A stretch of DNA of 53,051 nucleotides, from positions 1,963 through 55,013 of the forward strand of contig NZ_RAPO01000008.1 in NCBI RefSeq assembly GCF_003610195.1, written 5' to 3'. The stretch is from Halopiger aswanensis. Lineage in GTDB: Archaea; Halobacteriota; Halobacteria; Halobacteriales; Natrialbaceae. The position numbers and the translations under genes are program-made. This document shows positions 15,321-25,146 of this stretch, piece by piece; position 1 is the stretch's first letter; each line of letters begins with the position of its first letter. Under the pieces are notes generated by a model that made no database searches, was not told the DNA's origin, and saw only the letters and a list, made by a program, of their open reading frames with translations.

Positions 15321-17030
15321 TCAAGATGACTCTACATCGTATTCCTGAAACACCGATTCAAACCCGCCAGCAACAACCTGTTGGACAAGATTGGCAAAGG
15401 CCTCACGATTCGCTGGATCTTCAACCAGTGATCGATAGGTGCTTTCGAAGTGATGGCCATGCGATGGCTGATCGGTACTCGCAGTTTCGTGGGCGGCTTC
15501 GTGCAGGAGTACCAGATACAGATCATGCATCCATACCTCTCGCTGACGACTCGAGACAGCAGAGTCAGTGATTGCGATATATGTCCGGCCGTCAGTCCAG
15601 GCATCGGCACTCGCCTCGCCATAGTAGATCTCACGATCGATCCCGAGTTCGGTAGCGAGAACACGGGCGAACAACAGATAGCGACGCTGATCAGCATTCA
15701 ACTGTGACTCATCGTCGATGCAATTGTAGCCAGTCCACACGCCTTCTGCCTCCGCTCGTTCGCCGACGTCGAACGAAGACGGCAACTCGAGGTCCGCGTC
15801 ATCGCGGTCAGTATACTCACGAAGCCGCTTGGTTGCTGGATCGCTTGTATCGAGAACGACATAGCCACGCTCGACGAGCTTATCCGCGCCTTTCTCGGCG
15901 CTCTCAATCCATCCGATTTCCGGGGCGGCTTGAATTCGAGTAAGACTAATCCGAGACTCATTCGCCAGCTGGAATAGCGACCGGTTAGTCCAGTCGGTGG
16001 AACTCGAGCCCGAGAACATCTGTTCGACCATCACCTCACGGCTTTCATCATCCAAGCGATCGTCTGGTACTTCGTCGTACAGTTCATCTCGAGTCTCCTC
16101 AAGCGTTTGTTCGATCCGTTCCCAGCGATCACAGCCGGACTGGATATCGTTTCGAGCGAAGTTCAGAGTGAGATTGCCCTTCGAGACAACTACTCCACTG
16201 ACGCCGTACTCTCGACTCGTCGTGACGTAGAGCCCGTTGCTGTAGATCTCAAGACCCTCATGCGACGTATGCTCCAGGGCGATCACTGCATCATCCGTCT
16301 CGCGAGTAATCGAGGGTCCTGACGTCTCACTGATTGCCTCACGCGGATCGCCACGTGCTGCTGACTCCCCGTTGATGATAACATCGACGTCGGTCTGTGA
16401 GTGCACGTATGCGAACCGCTTGCGAAGGTCGCGCACATAGCGATGCCATCGGTAGCTCTCTGGATCAGGCACCTCTCCTTCGTAGTGATCGATTTCGACG
16501 AGAACGCCACCGAGGGAGTGCTCAGTCTCAACTACGTTTCCCTCTCGGCCACTGCTGTCTGCCCACGGCCCAGTCGTCCGCTGATCACGATAATCGAAAT
16601 GAAGCGCTCGAGAATGACTCCAGATGCGAACGGCACCCTTTGCGATGATTGCGCCTTTCCCGATTCCCCACTCACCGATGGTCTCGTCATCGGCTCGCTG
16701 CTTCGTCCCGGCACCAAGCACTGACAAGTTGCGTTTCCCCTCGGTTGACTCGAGATCAACACCAGCACCATCGTCGACGATGATTGAGCGTTCGGGTGAG
16801 ACACTAACCAGGACTCGAGTCGAGTTCGGACTGTCGATGCCGTTTTGTACGGCTTCACGAATCGCGTCAGTGAGGTCTGCCATCTGATCTTCGATGAGGT
16901 ACGTCGCGACCTGCTTATCGGCAGTCATCGTGACTGTTTCATTGGATGCATTCGGATCCAGCATCTCAGTCTGCTCATCGGACTCGGACTGTTCGACTGC
17001 GAACTCCGCGAGCGTTGGCTGATCGGACAT
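15321..17030 (-). CDS. GHKL-type ATPase with C-terminal HEAAH metallopeptidase-like motif
   Basis: A 569-residue protein from ATG 17030 (an in-frame GTG lies three codons upstream). The N-terminal half has GHKL/HSP90-type ATP-binding boxes: DAIREAVQNGIDS (N box, about 55-67), IIVDDGAGVD (about 83-92) and GEWGIGKGA (about 119-127). After an insert and a linker, the C-terminal part has YLVLLHEAAHETA at about 506-518 and GHHFESTYRSLVED shortly after, which together look like a zinc peptidase HExxH site with a third histidine region. GHKL ATPases in defence (for example MORC-like) act as clamps, and a fused peptidase could be an effector. It lies directly downstream of McrBC on the same strand with a 77-base gap. 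Degraded pieces of a paralogue occur at 50.8 kb. Fusion role is inference. Confidence 0.8.
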   Translation of the reverse strand: MSDQPTLAEFAVEQSESDEQTEMLDPNASNETVTMTADKQVATYLIEDQMADLTDAIREAVQNGIDSPNSTRVLVSVSPERSIIVDDGAGVDLESTEGKRNLSVLGAGTKQRADDETIGEWGIGKGAIIAKGAVRIWSHSRALHFDYRDQRTTGPWADSSGREGNVVETEHSLGGVLVEIDHYEGEVPDPESYRWHRYVRDLRKRFAYVHSQTDVDVIINGESAARGDPREAISETSGPSITRETDDAVIALEHTSHEGLEIYSNGLYVTTSREYGVSGVVVSKGNLTLNFARNDIQSGCDRWERIEQTLEETRDELYDEVPDDRLDDESREVMVEQMFSGSSSTDWTNRSLFQLANESRISLTRIQAAPEIGWIESAEKGADKLVERGYVVLDTSDPATKRLREYTDRDDADLELPSSFDVGERAEAEGVWTGYNCIDDESQLNADQRRYLLFARVLATELGIDREIYYGEASADAWTDGRTYIAITDSAVSSRQREVWMHDLYLVLLHEAAHETASTDQPSHGHHFESTYRSLVEDPANREAFANLVQQVVAGGFESVFQEYDVESS

Positions 17031-17116
17031 GGTGTCCACCCATCAGGCACCCGAAAAACCCCACAGCGCAACACCGAGATAGGCACCTGTATTGTAGATG
17101 GACCAGCGCCGAACAA

Positions 17117-18364
17117 TCAGATTGCTGCTGTCGTTGATGTCAGCTCTCCTGGAAGCTGCTTCCGAAGTGTCGCTTCGACGGTTTCCTTAAATGTACTGTA
17201 GGCATCGATATCGCCCGTCTGTAGTTCAGTCGCTTGTAATTCGCCGCGACCAGCAGTAGTCCCATCCGGTGTCTCGTATGTGTATGTGTCCTTCATTTCA
17301 CTATCTAAATCTGGATAGACTAGCATCCCTGGAGTTCCATATTTAGCCTGATACGCTGCAATCTGATAGAGATCATTTCGACTGGGATCTGTTCCTGTCT
17401 TCCATTTAGCGTCACCAACGAAGACGATGTCATTCGATTTGTTCACTACCCAGAAGTCAGGATACATCTGAAGGAGACCGCGGTCAGATTCAGTTTGAAC
17501 TAGGTGGCCGATACTCCCGTCCTTGACCTCATAGGACTCCTTGCTGACGATGTTCCTAACAGCCCGATACACAAGTCGTTCGAAGATGGTCTCCATGTCG
17601 ATTAACAGTGACTGAACACGGCGATCGTGGCCCCCTAAATCCGCTACGAATATCTGTTTGAAGATCAGTTTCGCCAGCTCTAGTGCATCTGCATAGTACT
17701 CATCGAGGCGGGTAAGCGAAACACTCTCGATATCACGAACCGACATCCGTTCATGCGAGACGTACTGTTGAAGGCGACTGTAGAAGCGATTCACATCGCT
17801 TCGAATTGCGCTCGTAGTGACGAGTGGACGCAATCGATGGAGACCGTCTAAGAGGATTTTGTTGAGTACCGTCTCAGTCGAGAGTTCATCGTATCGACAC
17901 TCGAATTTCTTTGGTGCAACGCCTTGGCGCTGAAGTTGACGTTGAAGATCCAACTGCCCCCGAAGATGTTTTTCCGATGACTCCTGGACGAGATATTCTC
18001 GGTTCAGTCCTCGTTTCAGAATCGTATCAAGCTCATCGAGGTAGAGTCTGGCAACGAGATCGACAAAGGAATCTCCCATCGAAACAGCTGCATCCGTACC
18101 GCGAACGAGTTCATCGTTGATATCACCGACGTAGGCGAGATAGTGCAGTAGATTGCAGGATGCCTTCGGACGAATCTCGAGAATATTTCCAGACGGTAAT
18201 CCGATGACGCCGACATGGTTAGAGACAGAGACTCGAGGCTGTCCATCACCGGCGTAAGAGACTGTAATCTCTTCAAATGACGCTAAGTGATGGAGATCTT
18301 TCTCTGGGAGATCGACCGCTTGATCGTCACGTTCGGTAATTGAAAGTCGACGACTACTACTCAT
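17117..18364 (-). CDS. mcrC: McrC-like restriction subunit (PD-(D/E)XK)
   Basis: A 415-residue protein from ATG 18364 (MSSSRRLSITERDDQAVDLP), overlapping the McrB stop by eight bases; longer readings upstream are out-of-phase overlap with McrB. The N-terminal part has the McrC-type pattern VSVSNHVGVIGLPSGNILEI and RPKASCNLLHYLAYVGDIND. The nuclease core at about 298-320 has MYPDFWVVN followed by IVFVGDAKWKTG, giving Asp and D-x-K catalytic residues. McrC is the nuclease and GTPase-stimulating partner of McrB in modification-dependent restriction. The arrangement mcrB-mcrC is standard. Confidence 0.88.
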   Translation of the reverse strand: MSSSRRLSITERDDQAVDLPEKDLHHLASFEEITVSYAGDGQPRVSVSNHVGVIGLPSGNILEIRPKASCNLLHYLAYVGDINDELVRGTDAAVSMGDSFVDLVARLYLDELDTILKRGLNREYLVQESSEKHLRGQLDLQRQLQRQGVAPKKFECRYDELSTETVLNKILLDGLHRLRPLVTTSAIRSDVNRFYSRLQQYVSHERMSVRDIESVSLTRLDEYYADALELAKLIFKQIFVADLGGHDRRVQSLLIDMETIFERLVYRAVRNIVSKESYEVKDGSIGHLVQTESDRGLLQMYPDFWVVNKSNDIVFVGDAKWKTGTDPSRNDLYQIAAYQAKYGTPGMLVYPDLDSEMKDTYTYETPDGTTAGRGELQATELQTGDIDAYSTFKETVEATLRKQLPGELTSTTAAI

Positions 18365-21038
18365 CGGGGAGTGAATAGGGCTGGTCAGTGCGTTCCAACA
18401 GCTGCTTGAGTTCCTTGTTGAGCGTCTCCTCATTGAACTGCGCAATCTCTCTGTTTTGCATGTCAAAGAGCGCGCAGTGGTCCGTCTCGAACACAGACGA
18501 CTGGAGCCGACCAAGCTCCTCGAAATAGTACTCTTCTAACAGCGGCAGGATATTGTAGTACCACGCATCGCGTACTTCTTTGACCGAATCCAATCCAAGT
18601 AGGTAGGAGTGGCCAACTCGCTTTCCCTTCCCGAGCTCACCTGAATCCAAAATATTTGCATTCATGACTTGGAGCGCTTGAATAGAGTTCTCGAGGATCT
18701 CCCTGAATGAGAGCTGTTCGTCGACGAAATCACTGAGTCCAGATTGGAGATCATACTCTGTAGCGAACACATCGTAATTGGGTGGGAACGACAGGAAACT
18801 AAACCGACGACGAAGCGCTGCATCGATTAGTGCGATCGAGCGATCGGCAGTATTCATCGTTCCAATGACGTAGAGATTTGGCGGAACACCGAACTCATCG
18901 CCCGAGTGTGCTAGTTCGACAGTCACCTCTTCTTCGGCACCAAGCCGCTTGTTTTGCTCTAACTGCGTGATGGTCTCGCCGAAGATCTTTGCAAGGTTCC
19001 CACGGTTGATCTCGTCGATAATAAGAATGTATGGTGGTGCGTCTGCTGGATCGTCGGCATCGTTGTAAGCTCGCTCTGCATCGCGACAGATCCGTTTGAA
19101 GATCCCATCTTCAATATCGTAGGTCACCGTCCCTGACTCGTCTTGTTTCGCAGTGAGTCCCTCGAGGAAGTCCTCATAGTTGAACGAGGGGTGGAACGTA
19201 ACAATTCGGAGTTGGTCCTCCGTTGGCTGATCCAGTTTTTCGTTCAGCCACCAGTGGGCGAATTTTCGAGCAGTATGCGTTTTCCCTGTTCCTGGCGGAC
19301 CATGGAGAATGACCTGTCCCGTCGACTCTAACTGGGAGGCTATCTCATCTGCTCGATTTGGCTGCGGTTCTGGACTCAGGACATCGATCTCGGACCGATC
19401 GTATTCTCGGGAAGTAACACGCGAAGAGAGGATCTGCAAAATCCAGTAGACCAGTTCACGGTTCTCGTCTTTTTCTACGTGGAGATTGACTAAGACACTG
19501 ACGACGGGGAAATCCTTCTCGCGAAGCTGTTGTGACTTCTCTTTCAGCGTTTCATGAGGAATGCGATTCTGCTTGAGCGCCTTGATTTCAGATTCAATTG
19601 TACTCGTAGACTTCTCGTTGATCGACGTCTCGAGGTCAAGTTCATCGACGTCACCAGTGACGTATAGCTCGTCAAATTCTACGATATTTCGATACTCAAT
19701 GTTCTGATGGAATTCGTTCCACCACCACGATTCGTTTTTTGTCCTCTTATTCGAAACAATGCCACAGCCAATCAATCCTTTCCCCGAAGTCTGGAGCTCG
19801 TCGTTTTTCGTCTCTTGAGTCACATAGAGGAGAATGAGATCGCCGCGATCGATTTTATTGAAGTCATCTTTCTGTGAGTCCGTAAATTGGATCGCGCCAT
19901 GCTGAAGGATCGTGGGGTAATCATCGCTATGGGACGTGAACCGCCAGACAGTGATTTCTTCTTGCTGATTTTCGAGATACTCCGCGACCGGGAACGATTC
20001 GGACGTCTCTGGTGTGTCTTCACCTGCTTTACTAGTAGTGTCATCTTCAGCGGACTCAAAATCAGTCCGCTGCAAGTTGAGAAACTTCACATGGTTCATA
20101 TTCACGGAGAGATCCAACGCAGACTGAAGATCGCGAACCAGGACCACGAACAGGGTCTCAACTGGTGACAGGTCTCCGACAGAGCCAGTTCCGAGCTCAG
20201 ATTGAAGATCTTCAAGGTTCGATTTGATATCATCGTAGAGCGCTTCGATCTGATCAAACACAAACAGCTCCTCGGAGGTTGGCTCTGAGTTCGGGCCAAA
20301 GCCACGGAGTGCAGACGTCCATTGAGATACAATGCTGCGAGTGAGATGCGTCGTTAGCCAGTTCTCGTAGTCCTCTTGCTCTAGCTTTGCGAGGATAGCG
20401 TCTGTGGCTGCGCTAATACCATCGTACGTATCTGACTCCTCGCTTACCGGGTCGTCATCGGCTATGTACGCTTGATAGGCATCAACAAGCGTTTGGAGAT
20501 CCCGAGCAGTCTGATTAGTGGGAGGTATCTCACCGAGCTCGTACCGCTTGTAGAAAATCGTCCCTGGTCCATATAGCCGATTGCGATTCGAAGCATGAGG
20601 AAACTCGAGTTCACCGGCAGTAAACCCATCAGGCTGAATCTCTTGTCGGATGTCCCTAGCAGTTTCTCTCAACTGCTGGCGAGCAGCTTTTGTCCCTACT
20701 TCGTTCTTGAGTTCGGTCACCCCTTGGTTTAATGTCAAGGTGACACGGTCTTCTTGAGGTTCAAACAAATAGACAATGTAGGTCCCTTCCTGGATGCGAC
20801 TTGTCTCTCGCTGATCGAGCACAGCAATCCATGGGATTGACGTCCATCGTCCCTTGCCAGCTGAGGCTTTGACGACTAAATTCTCCATATCGAGTAGCTC
20901 CCGTATTTGCTGCGGAATTCGCTTTTCAATATCAGTCCGCGTTTCGTGGTCAGTGATGCCCTGGCCGATTAACTCAGTTGGATACTCGGCGACGACACGG
21001 TGAAGTAATTCTGAAAAATCTGGAGAGGGTGAAGACAT
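18357..21038 (-). CDS. mcrB: McrB-like AAA+ protein with MrcB-N and EVE domains
   Basis: An 893-residue protein from ATG 21038 (MSSPSPDFSELLHRVVAEYP). The first 160 residues match the MrcB N-terminal domain (DUF3578) pattern: KGRWTSIPWIAVLDQRETS, then GTYIVYLFEP. At about 355-490 is an EVE domain (VWRFTSHSDDYPTILQHGAI, later GLIGCGIVSNKRTKNESWWW), a reader for modified bases. The C-terminal third is an AAA+ module: Walker A GPPGTGKTHTARKFA at about 580, ILIIDEINRGNLAKIFGE and the McrB signature MNTADRSIALIDAALRRRF. It probably recognises modified DNA and translocates to activate McrC. It is first in the minus-strand unit mcrB-mcrC-GHKL. Confidence 0.9.
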   Translation of the reverse strand: MSSPSPDFSELLHRVVAEYPTELIGQGITDHETRTDIEKRIPQQIRELLDMENLVVKASAGKGRWTSIPWIAVLDQRETSRIQEGTYIVYLFEPQEDRVTLTLNQGVTELKNEVGTKAARQQLRETARDIRQEIQPDGFTAGELEFPHASNRNRLYGPGTIFYKRYELGEIPPTNQTARDLQTLVDAYQAYIADDDPVSEESDTYDGISAATDAILAKLEQEDYENWLTTHLTRSIVSQWTSALRGFGPNSEPTSEELFVFDQIEALYDDIKSNLEDLQSELGTGSVGDLSPVETLFVVLVRDLQSALDLSVNMNHVKFLNLQRTDFESAEDDTTSKAGEDTPETSESFPVAEYLENQQEEITVWRFTSHSDDYPTILQHGAIQFTDSQKDDFNKIDRGDLILLYVTQETKNDELQTSGKGLIGCGIVSNKRTKNESWWWNEFHQNIEYRNIVEFDELYVTGDVDELDLETSINEKSTSTIESEIKALKQNRIPHETLKEKSQQLREKDFPVVSVLVNLHVEKDENRELVYWILQILSSRVTSREYDRSEIDVLSPEPQPNRADEIASQLESTGQVILHGPPGTGKTHTARKFAHWWLNEKLDQPTEDQLRIVTFHPSFNYEDFLEGLTAKQDESGTVTYDIEDGIFKRICRDAERAYNDADDPADAPPYILIIDEINRGNLAKIFGETITQLEQNKRLGAEEEVTVELAHSGDEFGVPPNLYVIGTMNTADRSIALIDAALRRRFSFLSFPPNYDVFATEYDLQSGLSDFVDEQLSFREILENSIQALQVMNANILDSGELGKGKRVGHSYLLGLDSVKEVRDAWYYNILPLLEEYYFEELGRLQSSVFETDHCALFDMQNREIAQFNEETLNKELKQLLERTDQPYSLPDE

Positions 21039-21062
21039 AACCCCAGGTATCGATGGGACCAA

Positions 21063-21485
21063 GTTAAAAGTGATTGTACTGGAAATTTGAGATGAGAGAT
21101 TAAGAGTGAGTTCAGTACGAGTAGTTGGGGGAAACTAGACGTCAGCTGCTCTTCGAATTCACCTATTCCAAAGATCGTGATTGTTTGTTTTGTAGTCTGT
21201 ATTCGATTGTTCTTTGTATTTGTATGCTATCATTGATATTACTTAGCAGTCCCCTGGTTTCAGGTTTAACGCTTGTTATAATTGGTGTGCTGTACTTTTG
21301 GATGGGTAGATTCACTTCAATCGGTCTGTCGAGGGTTACATCAAGCAATCCTTGTTACAAAGGACCAAATGTAATGCGGAGGTCCAAGATCCATTTCACA
21401 CAATAGGGTAAGGCAACAACTCAAGCGCTTTTCTGCTACTATAACAAATTATATGTGACTTCATGATACTGCATGGCATATTCAT
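21063..21485. other. Divergent intergenic region; possible small membrane ORF
   Basis: Between mcrB and the 548-residue gene. A plus-strand frame with ATG 21224 reads MLSLILLSSPLVSGLTLVII and GVLYFWMGRF, ending at 21406, a possible 60-residue membrane protein, but no promoter or homology supports it. An AT-rich AATTATATG at 21446-21454 may serve the gene starting at 21486. Confidence 0.3.
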
Positions 21486-23132
21486 ATGAAATTGAGAGAT
21501 CTCGCTGACAAGAACTGGAACAGCTACGAGCAGAAACGGTTTCTCAAAGATGACCCGAAGGAGAAAACAGAATCATTCGACCCAGAGACGTTCAAACATG
21601 ATGGATTTGAAGATCGGGAGAAATATCTCGAGACATACGTTCCAGCGCTGGCAGCCGACGAACGATTGGATGTAGAACTCAATAACTTCACGCCGCCACG
21701 GCTCAGCTCGATTAATGATTCTTCGTACCAAGCATTGGTAATTCGATATGGGATCCTCCGGACGCTGATTCAACAGTTAGACTATAGCATGGAAAAGGAG
21801 GAACTGCTTGAGGCTGTCCAATCCTGGCAACAACGGATCATCGATGACTTCTCCGAGGATGACTTTGCTGAGGATGACGAGTTGCTTCATCTTGCGAAGG
21901 CTGCTGTTGACTATGGTTCAGATGTCTACGATGCCGAACTTCACATGGTTTACAGCTACTTTGAACTCCACAATCGAGCCAGGAACAAGAAACACGAATA
22001 TTATACCTGGTTAGACTTCTTCAAGCGGCTTTCTGCAATCGACCGGTTTCCCAAGGTGTCTCGATCTGAAAAACCAGAACATGCACTGGATACAATCGAA
22101 AAGGGCTTATGGTCGCTTCAAGAGCAAGCGATCGTCTATGAAGTCAATACAGAGGACGTAAATGAACTGGTCGGGATTCCAGAGGATTATGCTGATTTCA
22201 TCCGTGATTGGCTGTACTACGAGATGTCAGAGGACAATTATCGCCAGATGCTCGAGGCGCTCGACTATTTTGACCGGCAACAAACGCTTGTCGATGCTCG
22301 AGATACCTTCGGCGTCGATACAAAGACACAAGGCCTGAACGAAAAACGTCGTGAGAGCCTTGTCAAGGCCGGTGTCTTCCCAAGTGAACTCCTCGCAGAA
22401 GCATTGACTAAAGAGGAATTGAAAGAGATTGTTGATGAATATGGGTTGGACGCCCACAAGCAGAAAACTGACGAGATGATCGAGAAGACCATCGAATATT
22501 TCGAACAATCACAAAAGCAAGTCAGCGATACTGAGGAGGCTAACGCTGAACTCTATCTGCAGTGCTACGAGGATATTTCCGATGGGAACGTTGAGCGAAT
22601 TCCGCCGCAACTGCAACAAGTCATCGATGAAGATGATCCATCAACGAAGTTGGATATCCTCTTCGAAGAAGCGACTGCCGAAATCTTTACAGAGATCTTC
22701 AATATTGATGGGACGGAGCTGTTAGGCCAGCAAGCAACCGGGATCGTCGCAGACGGGGAGATTGTGCAGGATGGCAGATGGCTTCTCTGGGACAATAAGC
22801 GCCGAACAAACAAATTCAAGCTGGATAGTAATACACAGAGTAAGATTAAGAACTACATTGACACAAAAAGCCAACAACACGATGTCGAGTGGTTCTTGAT
22901 TATAGCGCCGGATTTCACAGAGCGGGCTAAACAAAATGCAAAGAAACTCGAGATGCAGGTCGGCGGTATTGACATTCGATTAGTAAAAGCAGCTGACTTC
23001 AAGCAGCTCGCGGAGTACTGGCAAGAAACGTATGGCAGAGATGATCAAGAGCTTCCACTATCCGTTTTCTACGGGTCTGAGGTCTTAGAGCTCGAGATTG
23101 CAAAAGAGGCCCTCAATAGAGAGTTTTCATAA
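21486..23132 (+). CDS. Predicted PD-(D/E)XK nuclease (FokI/type II-like)
   Basis: A 548-residue acidic protein. The first about 370 residues are helical, with repeated DFSEDDFAEDDE-like acidic stretches and a SAP-like or helix-rich region near LLAEALTKEELKEIVDEYGL. The C-terminal 180 residues contain a nuclease-like core: LGQQATGIVADGEIV, WLLWDNKRRTNKF and SQQHDVEWFLIIAPDF. Asp423 with Asp436-x-Lys438 would form the D...DxK site, resembling FokI-type cleavage domains in layout. No methyltransferase is adjacent, so it is not a simple type II system. It stands alone, divergent from mcrB. It may be a type IV-like or effector nuclease. Confidence 0.7.
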   Translation: MKLRDLADKNWNSYEQKRFLKDDPKEKTESFDPETFKHDGFEDREKYLETYVPALAADERLDVELNNFTPPRLSSINDSSYQALVIRYGILRTLIQQLDYSMEKEELLEAVQSWQQRIIDDFSEDDFAEDDELLHLAKAAVDYGSDVYDAELHMVYSYFELHNRARNKKHEYYTWLDFFKRLSAIDRFPKVSRSEKPEHALDTIEKGLWSLQEQAIVYEVNTEDVNELVGIPEDYADFIRDWLYYEMSEDNYRQMLEALDYFDRQQTLVDARDTFGVDTKTQGLNEKRRESLVKAGVFPSELLAEALTKEELKEIVDEYGLDAHKQKTDEMIEKTIEYFEQSQKQVSDTEEANAELYLQCYEDISDGNVERIPPQLQQVIDEDDPSTKLDILFEEATAEIFTEIFNIDGTELLGQQATGIVADGEIVQDGRWLLWDNKRRTNKFKLDSNTQSKIKNYIDTKSQQHDVEWFLIIAPDFTERAKQNAKKLEMQVGGIDIRLVKAADFKQLAEYWQETYGRDDQELPLSVFYGSEVLELEIAKEALNREFS

Positions 23133-23155
23133 TTCCACTCATCTAATCGGATCTG

Positions 23156-23974
23156 CTATTCGAGTTTCTCACCACAATGAGGGCAGTATGTAGGTCCATC
23201 ATCGTCGCCTGCTGCTGCCGCTTGTTCGATAAACCCGGATGCAAGAATCGACGCTGGGAGCGCGAATAGTCCGATCCCGAGTACTGCAACAATGGCACCA
23301 ACGAACTTCCCTAGTGGTGTGATCGGATGGACATCCCCGTAGCCGACAGTCGTCAACGTGGCAACTCCCCACCAGAACGCTGCTGGGATCGACGAAAACG
23401 CCTCTGGTTGGTGCTGGTGCTCAATGTAGTACATTACACTTGAGGCGATGACAAGCAGGAGGCCGTTTGCGAACACAGCGATTACCAGCTTCTCCTTCTT
23501 CTGTCGAATTACTGCGCCGAATGCTTGCATTGCCGACGAGTACCGCGCGAGCTTCAGTAATCGAAATAACCGGACGAGTCGCAGTGCACGGAGGAATCGA
23601 AGCTCCCCTTGGACACCACCGATCGTCAAGTAAAACGGTAAAATCGCTAGTAGGTCAATGATCAATAATGGCCGTGACGCAAATTTGAGACGGCCTGTGA
23701 TCGGCCCCTGGTACTCGGAGTCATCAACAGCAGACCAAATACGAGCGATATACTCGATAGAAAAGACAACCACTGAAAACAGTTCAAACCAATAGAAAAA
23801 GTCCGCATAGGCCGTGCCAAGCGCATCAACTGTCTCGAGAATGACCGCCGCAACGTTCGCGGCGATAAGCGACATGATGAACCAGTCGATATAGTGGCCG
23901 ATTCGGCCGCCAGTCTTGGGATTGAAGAGTTCGTTAGTCTGGCGTCGGAGCCGTCCATATGGTCGCGTCGACAT
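23156..23974 (-). CDS. Voltage-gated K+ channel homologue with zinc ribbon tail
   Basis: A 272-residue membrane protein with six transmembrane helices. S4 carries spaced arginines (RFLRALRLVRLFRLLKLARY, 126-145). The selectivity filter is TLTTVGYGDVHP (207-217), which identifies a potassium channel. A short C-terminal tail has CPHCGEKLE, a partial zinc knuckle (CxxCG). The protein would form a tetramer in the cell membrane. It is convergent with the nuclease gene (24-base gap) and lies just before the BREX cluster. Such channels are common in haloarchaea as ordinary genes; a defence role is not shown. Confidence 0.93.
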   Translation of the reverse strand: MSTRPYGRLRRQTNELFNPKTGGRIGHYIDWFIMSLIAANVAAVILETVDALGTAYADFFYWFELFSVVVFSIEYIARIWSAVDDSEYQGPITGRLKFASRPLLIIDLLAILPFYLTIGGVQGELRFLRALRLVRLFRLLKLARYSSAMQAFGAVIRQKKEKLVIAVFANGLLLVIASSVMYYIEHQHQPEAFSSIPAAFWWGVATLTTVGYGDVHPITPLGKFVGAIVAVLGIGLFALPASILASGFIEQAAAAGDDDGPTYCPHCGEKLE

Positions 23975-24303
23975 TCACGTTTGTGTGCCTTACCAATACA
24001 ATACAATATATCCACCGACAATTGAGCTGTTCATGATCAATTTCGGACTTGTGGAGTGAGGAAAATGGGGTGCTGAATAACACGAATAGAACAGGTAGCA
24101 GTGATACTACTGCAATCAATGAGATAGAGCAGATAGATCAAATACAAGCTTTGTATCTGACTCGAGTATCCCGTTGATTCGAGTTTCTGAAAATCCCTGA
24201 TGTCTAACCTCGATTCTCGCTGACTCGATCTCCTGTAAGTAACAGATCACCTCGATTCGTTTTTCCCTATCAACTAAGTGGTATGGATGGTTCGAGATGA
24301 TAT
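23975..24303. promoter_or_regulatory. Intergenic region upstream of the BREX operon
   Basis: This 329-base divergent region should hold the promoters for the K+ channel and for brxA. It is AT-rich but no box stands out. No reading frame with protein-like composition was seen. Confidence 0.4.
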
Positions 24304-25146
24304 ATGACTCTCCGTACCGACGGGAGGGGTAGTTCTCTACCGTCGCTCAACTCGACATTTTCTCACGAAGAGGTGTCGATGGGTCTCACTAGATGCGGGC
24401 TTCTCGTGGATAGAGCAGAGACACTTGCTCGGCTGTACGCTCGACATCGGGACTGGACGGTTGTCGAAGAGGAGTGGATCGAAGAGCGATTCGACGAACG
24501 AAGTACACGTGAGAGCTCAAAGGGTATCTACCGGGCACTCAGTTCGCGGTTCAAGACTGCCGGTAGTGAGCTGCCGTCTATCGTTCAACTGCCCTCCGTG
24601 TTAGACTTGTGTGAAACGGTACGCGACAAAGCGCAGGTGTTGTACTTCTATTTACTGGAGGACGATCCTCTTGTGAAGTATGCCGTTCACCGATACGTTG
24701 ATCGGCTTCAGGAGTCCGGTGTCGACGGATTGGATTTCGAGCAGGAGACTATTGAGCGTCTTCTAAACGAGTTCCACTACGACGATGGGGGCGAGTTCGA
24801 CTATGCAGAATCGACGACGCGTCGATGGGGAGAAGGGTTCCGGTCGGTGATGAGAGAGATCGGTGTTCTTGACACACAACAGGCCCTTCAAGGACAAATC
24901 CCCAACCTCGGAACGACGCCTCTACTCGTCGCGTCAGGCTACTCATGGGAGACCCACGGGGATGACTGGCTCTCCCAGCCGACCGGCTGGCTCTATCTCT
25001 TTCAGCCGGAACAGTACTGGGACTCCTTGGCCGAACGAGTGAGCGACGATCCGAACTGGGAAGCGAGCGGGATTCACGGTGAACTGAGATTCCAGCCAGT
25101 CGACGACGCATACGACTGGGCCGAACCATGGGAGGGCGAAGTATGA
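24304..25146 (+). CDS. brxA: BrxA (DUF1819), BREX component
   Basis: A 280-residue protein. Residues about 27-60 read MGLTRCGLLVDRAETLARLY and ARHRDWTVVEEEWIEE, like the start of BrxA, and KGIYRALSSRFKTA, then RDKAQVLYFYLLEDDPLVKY and WGEGFRSVMREIGVLD follow the family pattern. BrxA is a small helical DNA-binding protein required in several BREX types. The first 25 residues are less family-like, so a start at MGLTRC is possible, but the ATG at 24304 is the longest reading. Its stop overlaps the brxC start by ATGA (25143-25146). First gene of the operon. Confidence 0.85.
   Translation: MTLRTDGRGSSLPSLNSTFSHEEVSMGLTRCGLLVDRAETLARLYARHRDWTVVEEEWIEERFDERSTRESSKGIYRALSSRFKTAGSELPSIVQLPSVLDLCETVRDKAQVLYFYLLEDDPLVKYAVHRYVDRLQESGVDGLDFEQETIERLLNEFHYDDGGEFDYAESTTRRWGEGFRSVMREIGVLDTQQALQGQIPNLGTTPLLVASGYSWETHGDDWLSQPTGWLYLFQPEQYWDSLAERVSDDPNWEASGIHGELRFQPVDDAYDWAEPWEGEV

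Noticed and set aside
23156-23974. K+ channel as part of the BREX system
   Set aside because: Channels like this are common single genes in haloarchaea, and it is on the opposite strand with its own promoter.
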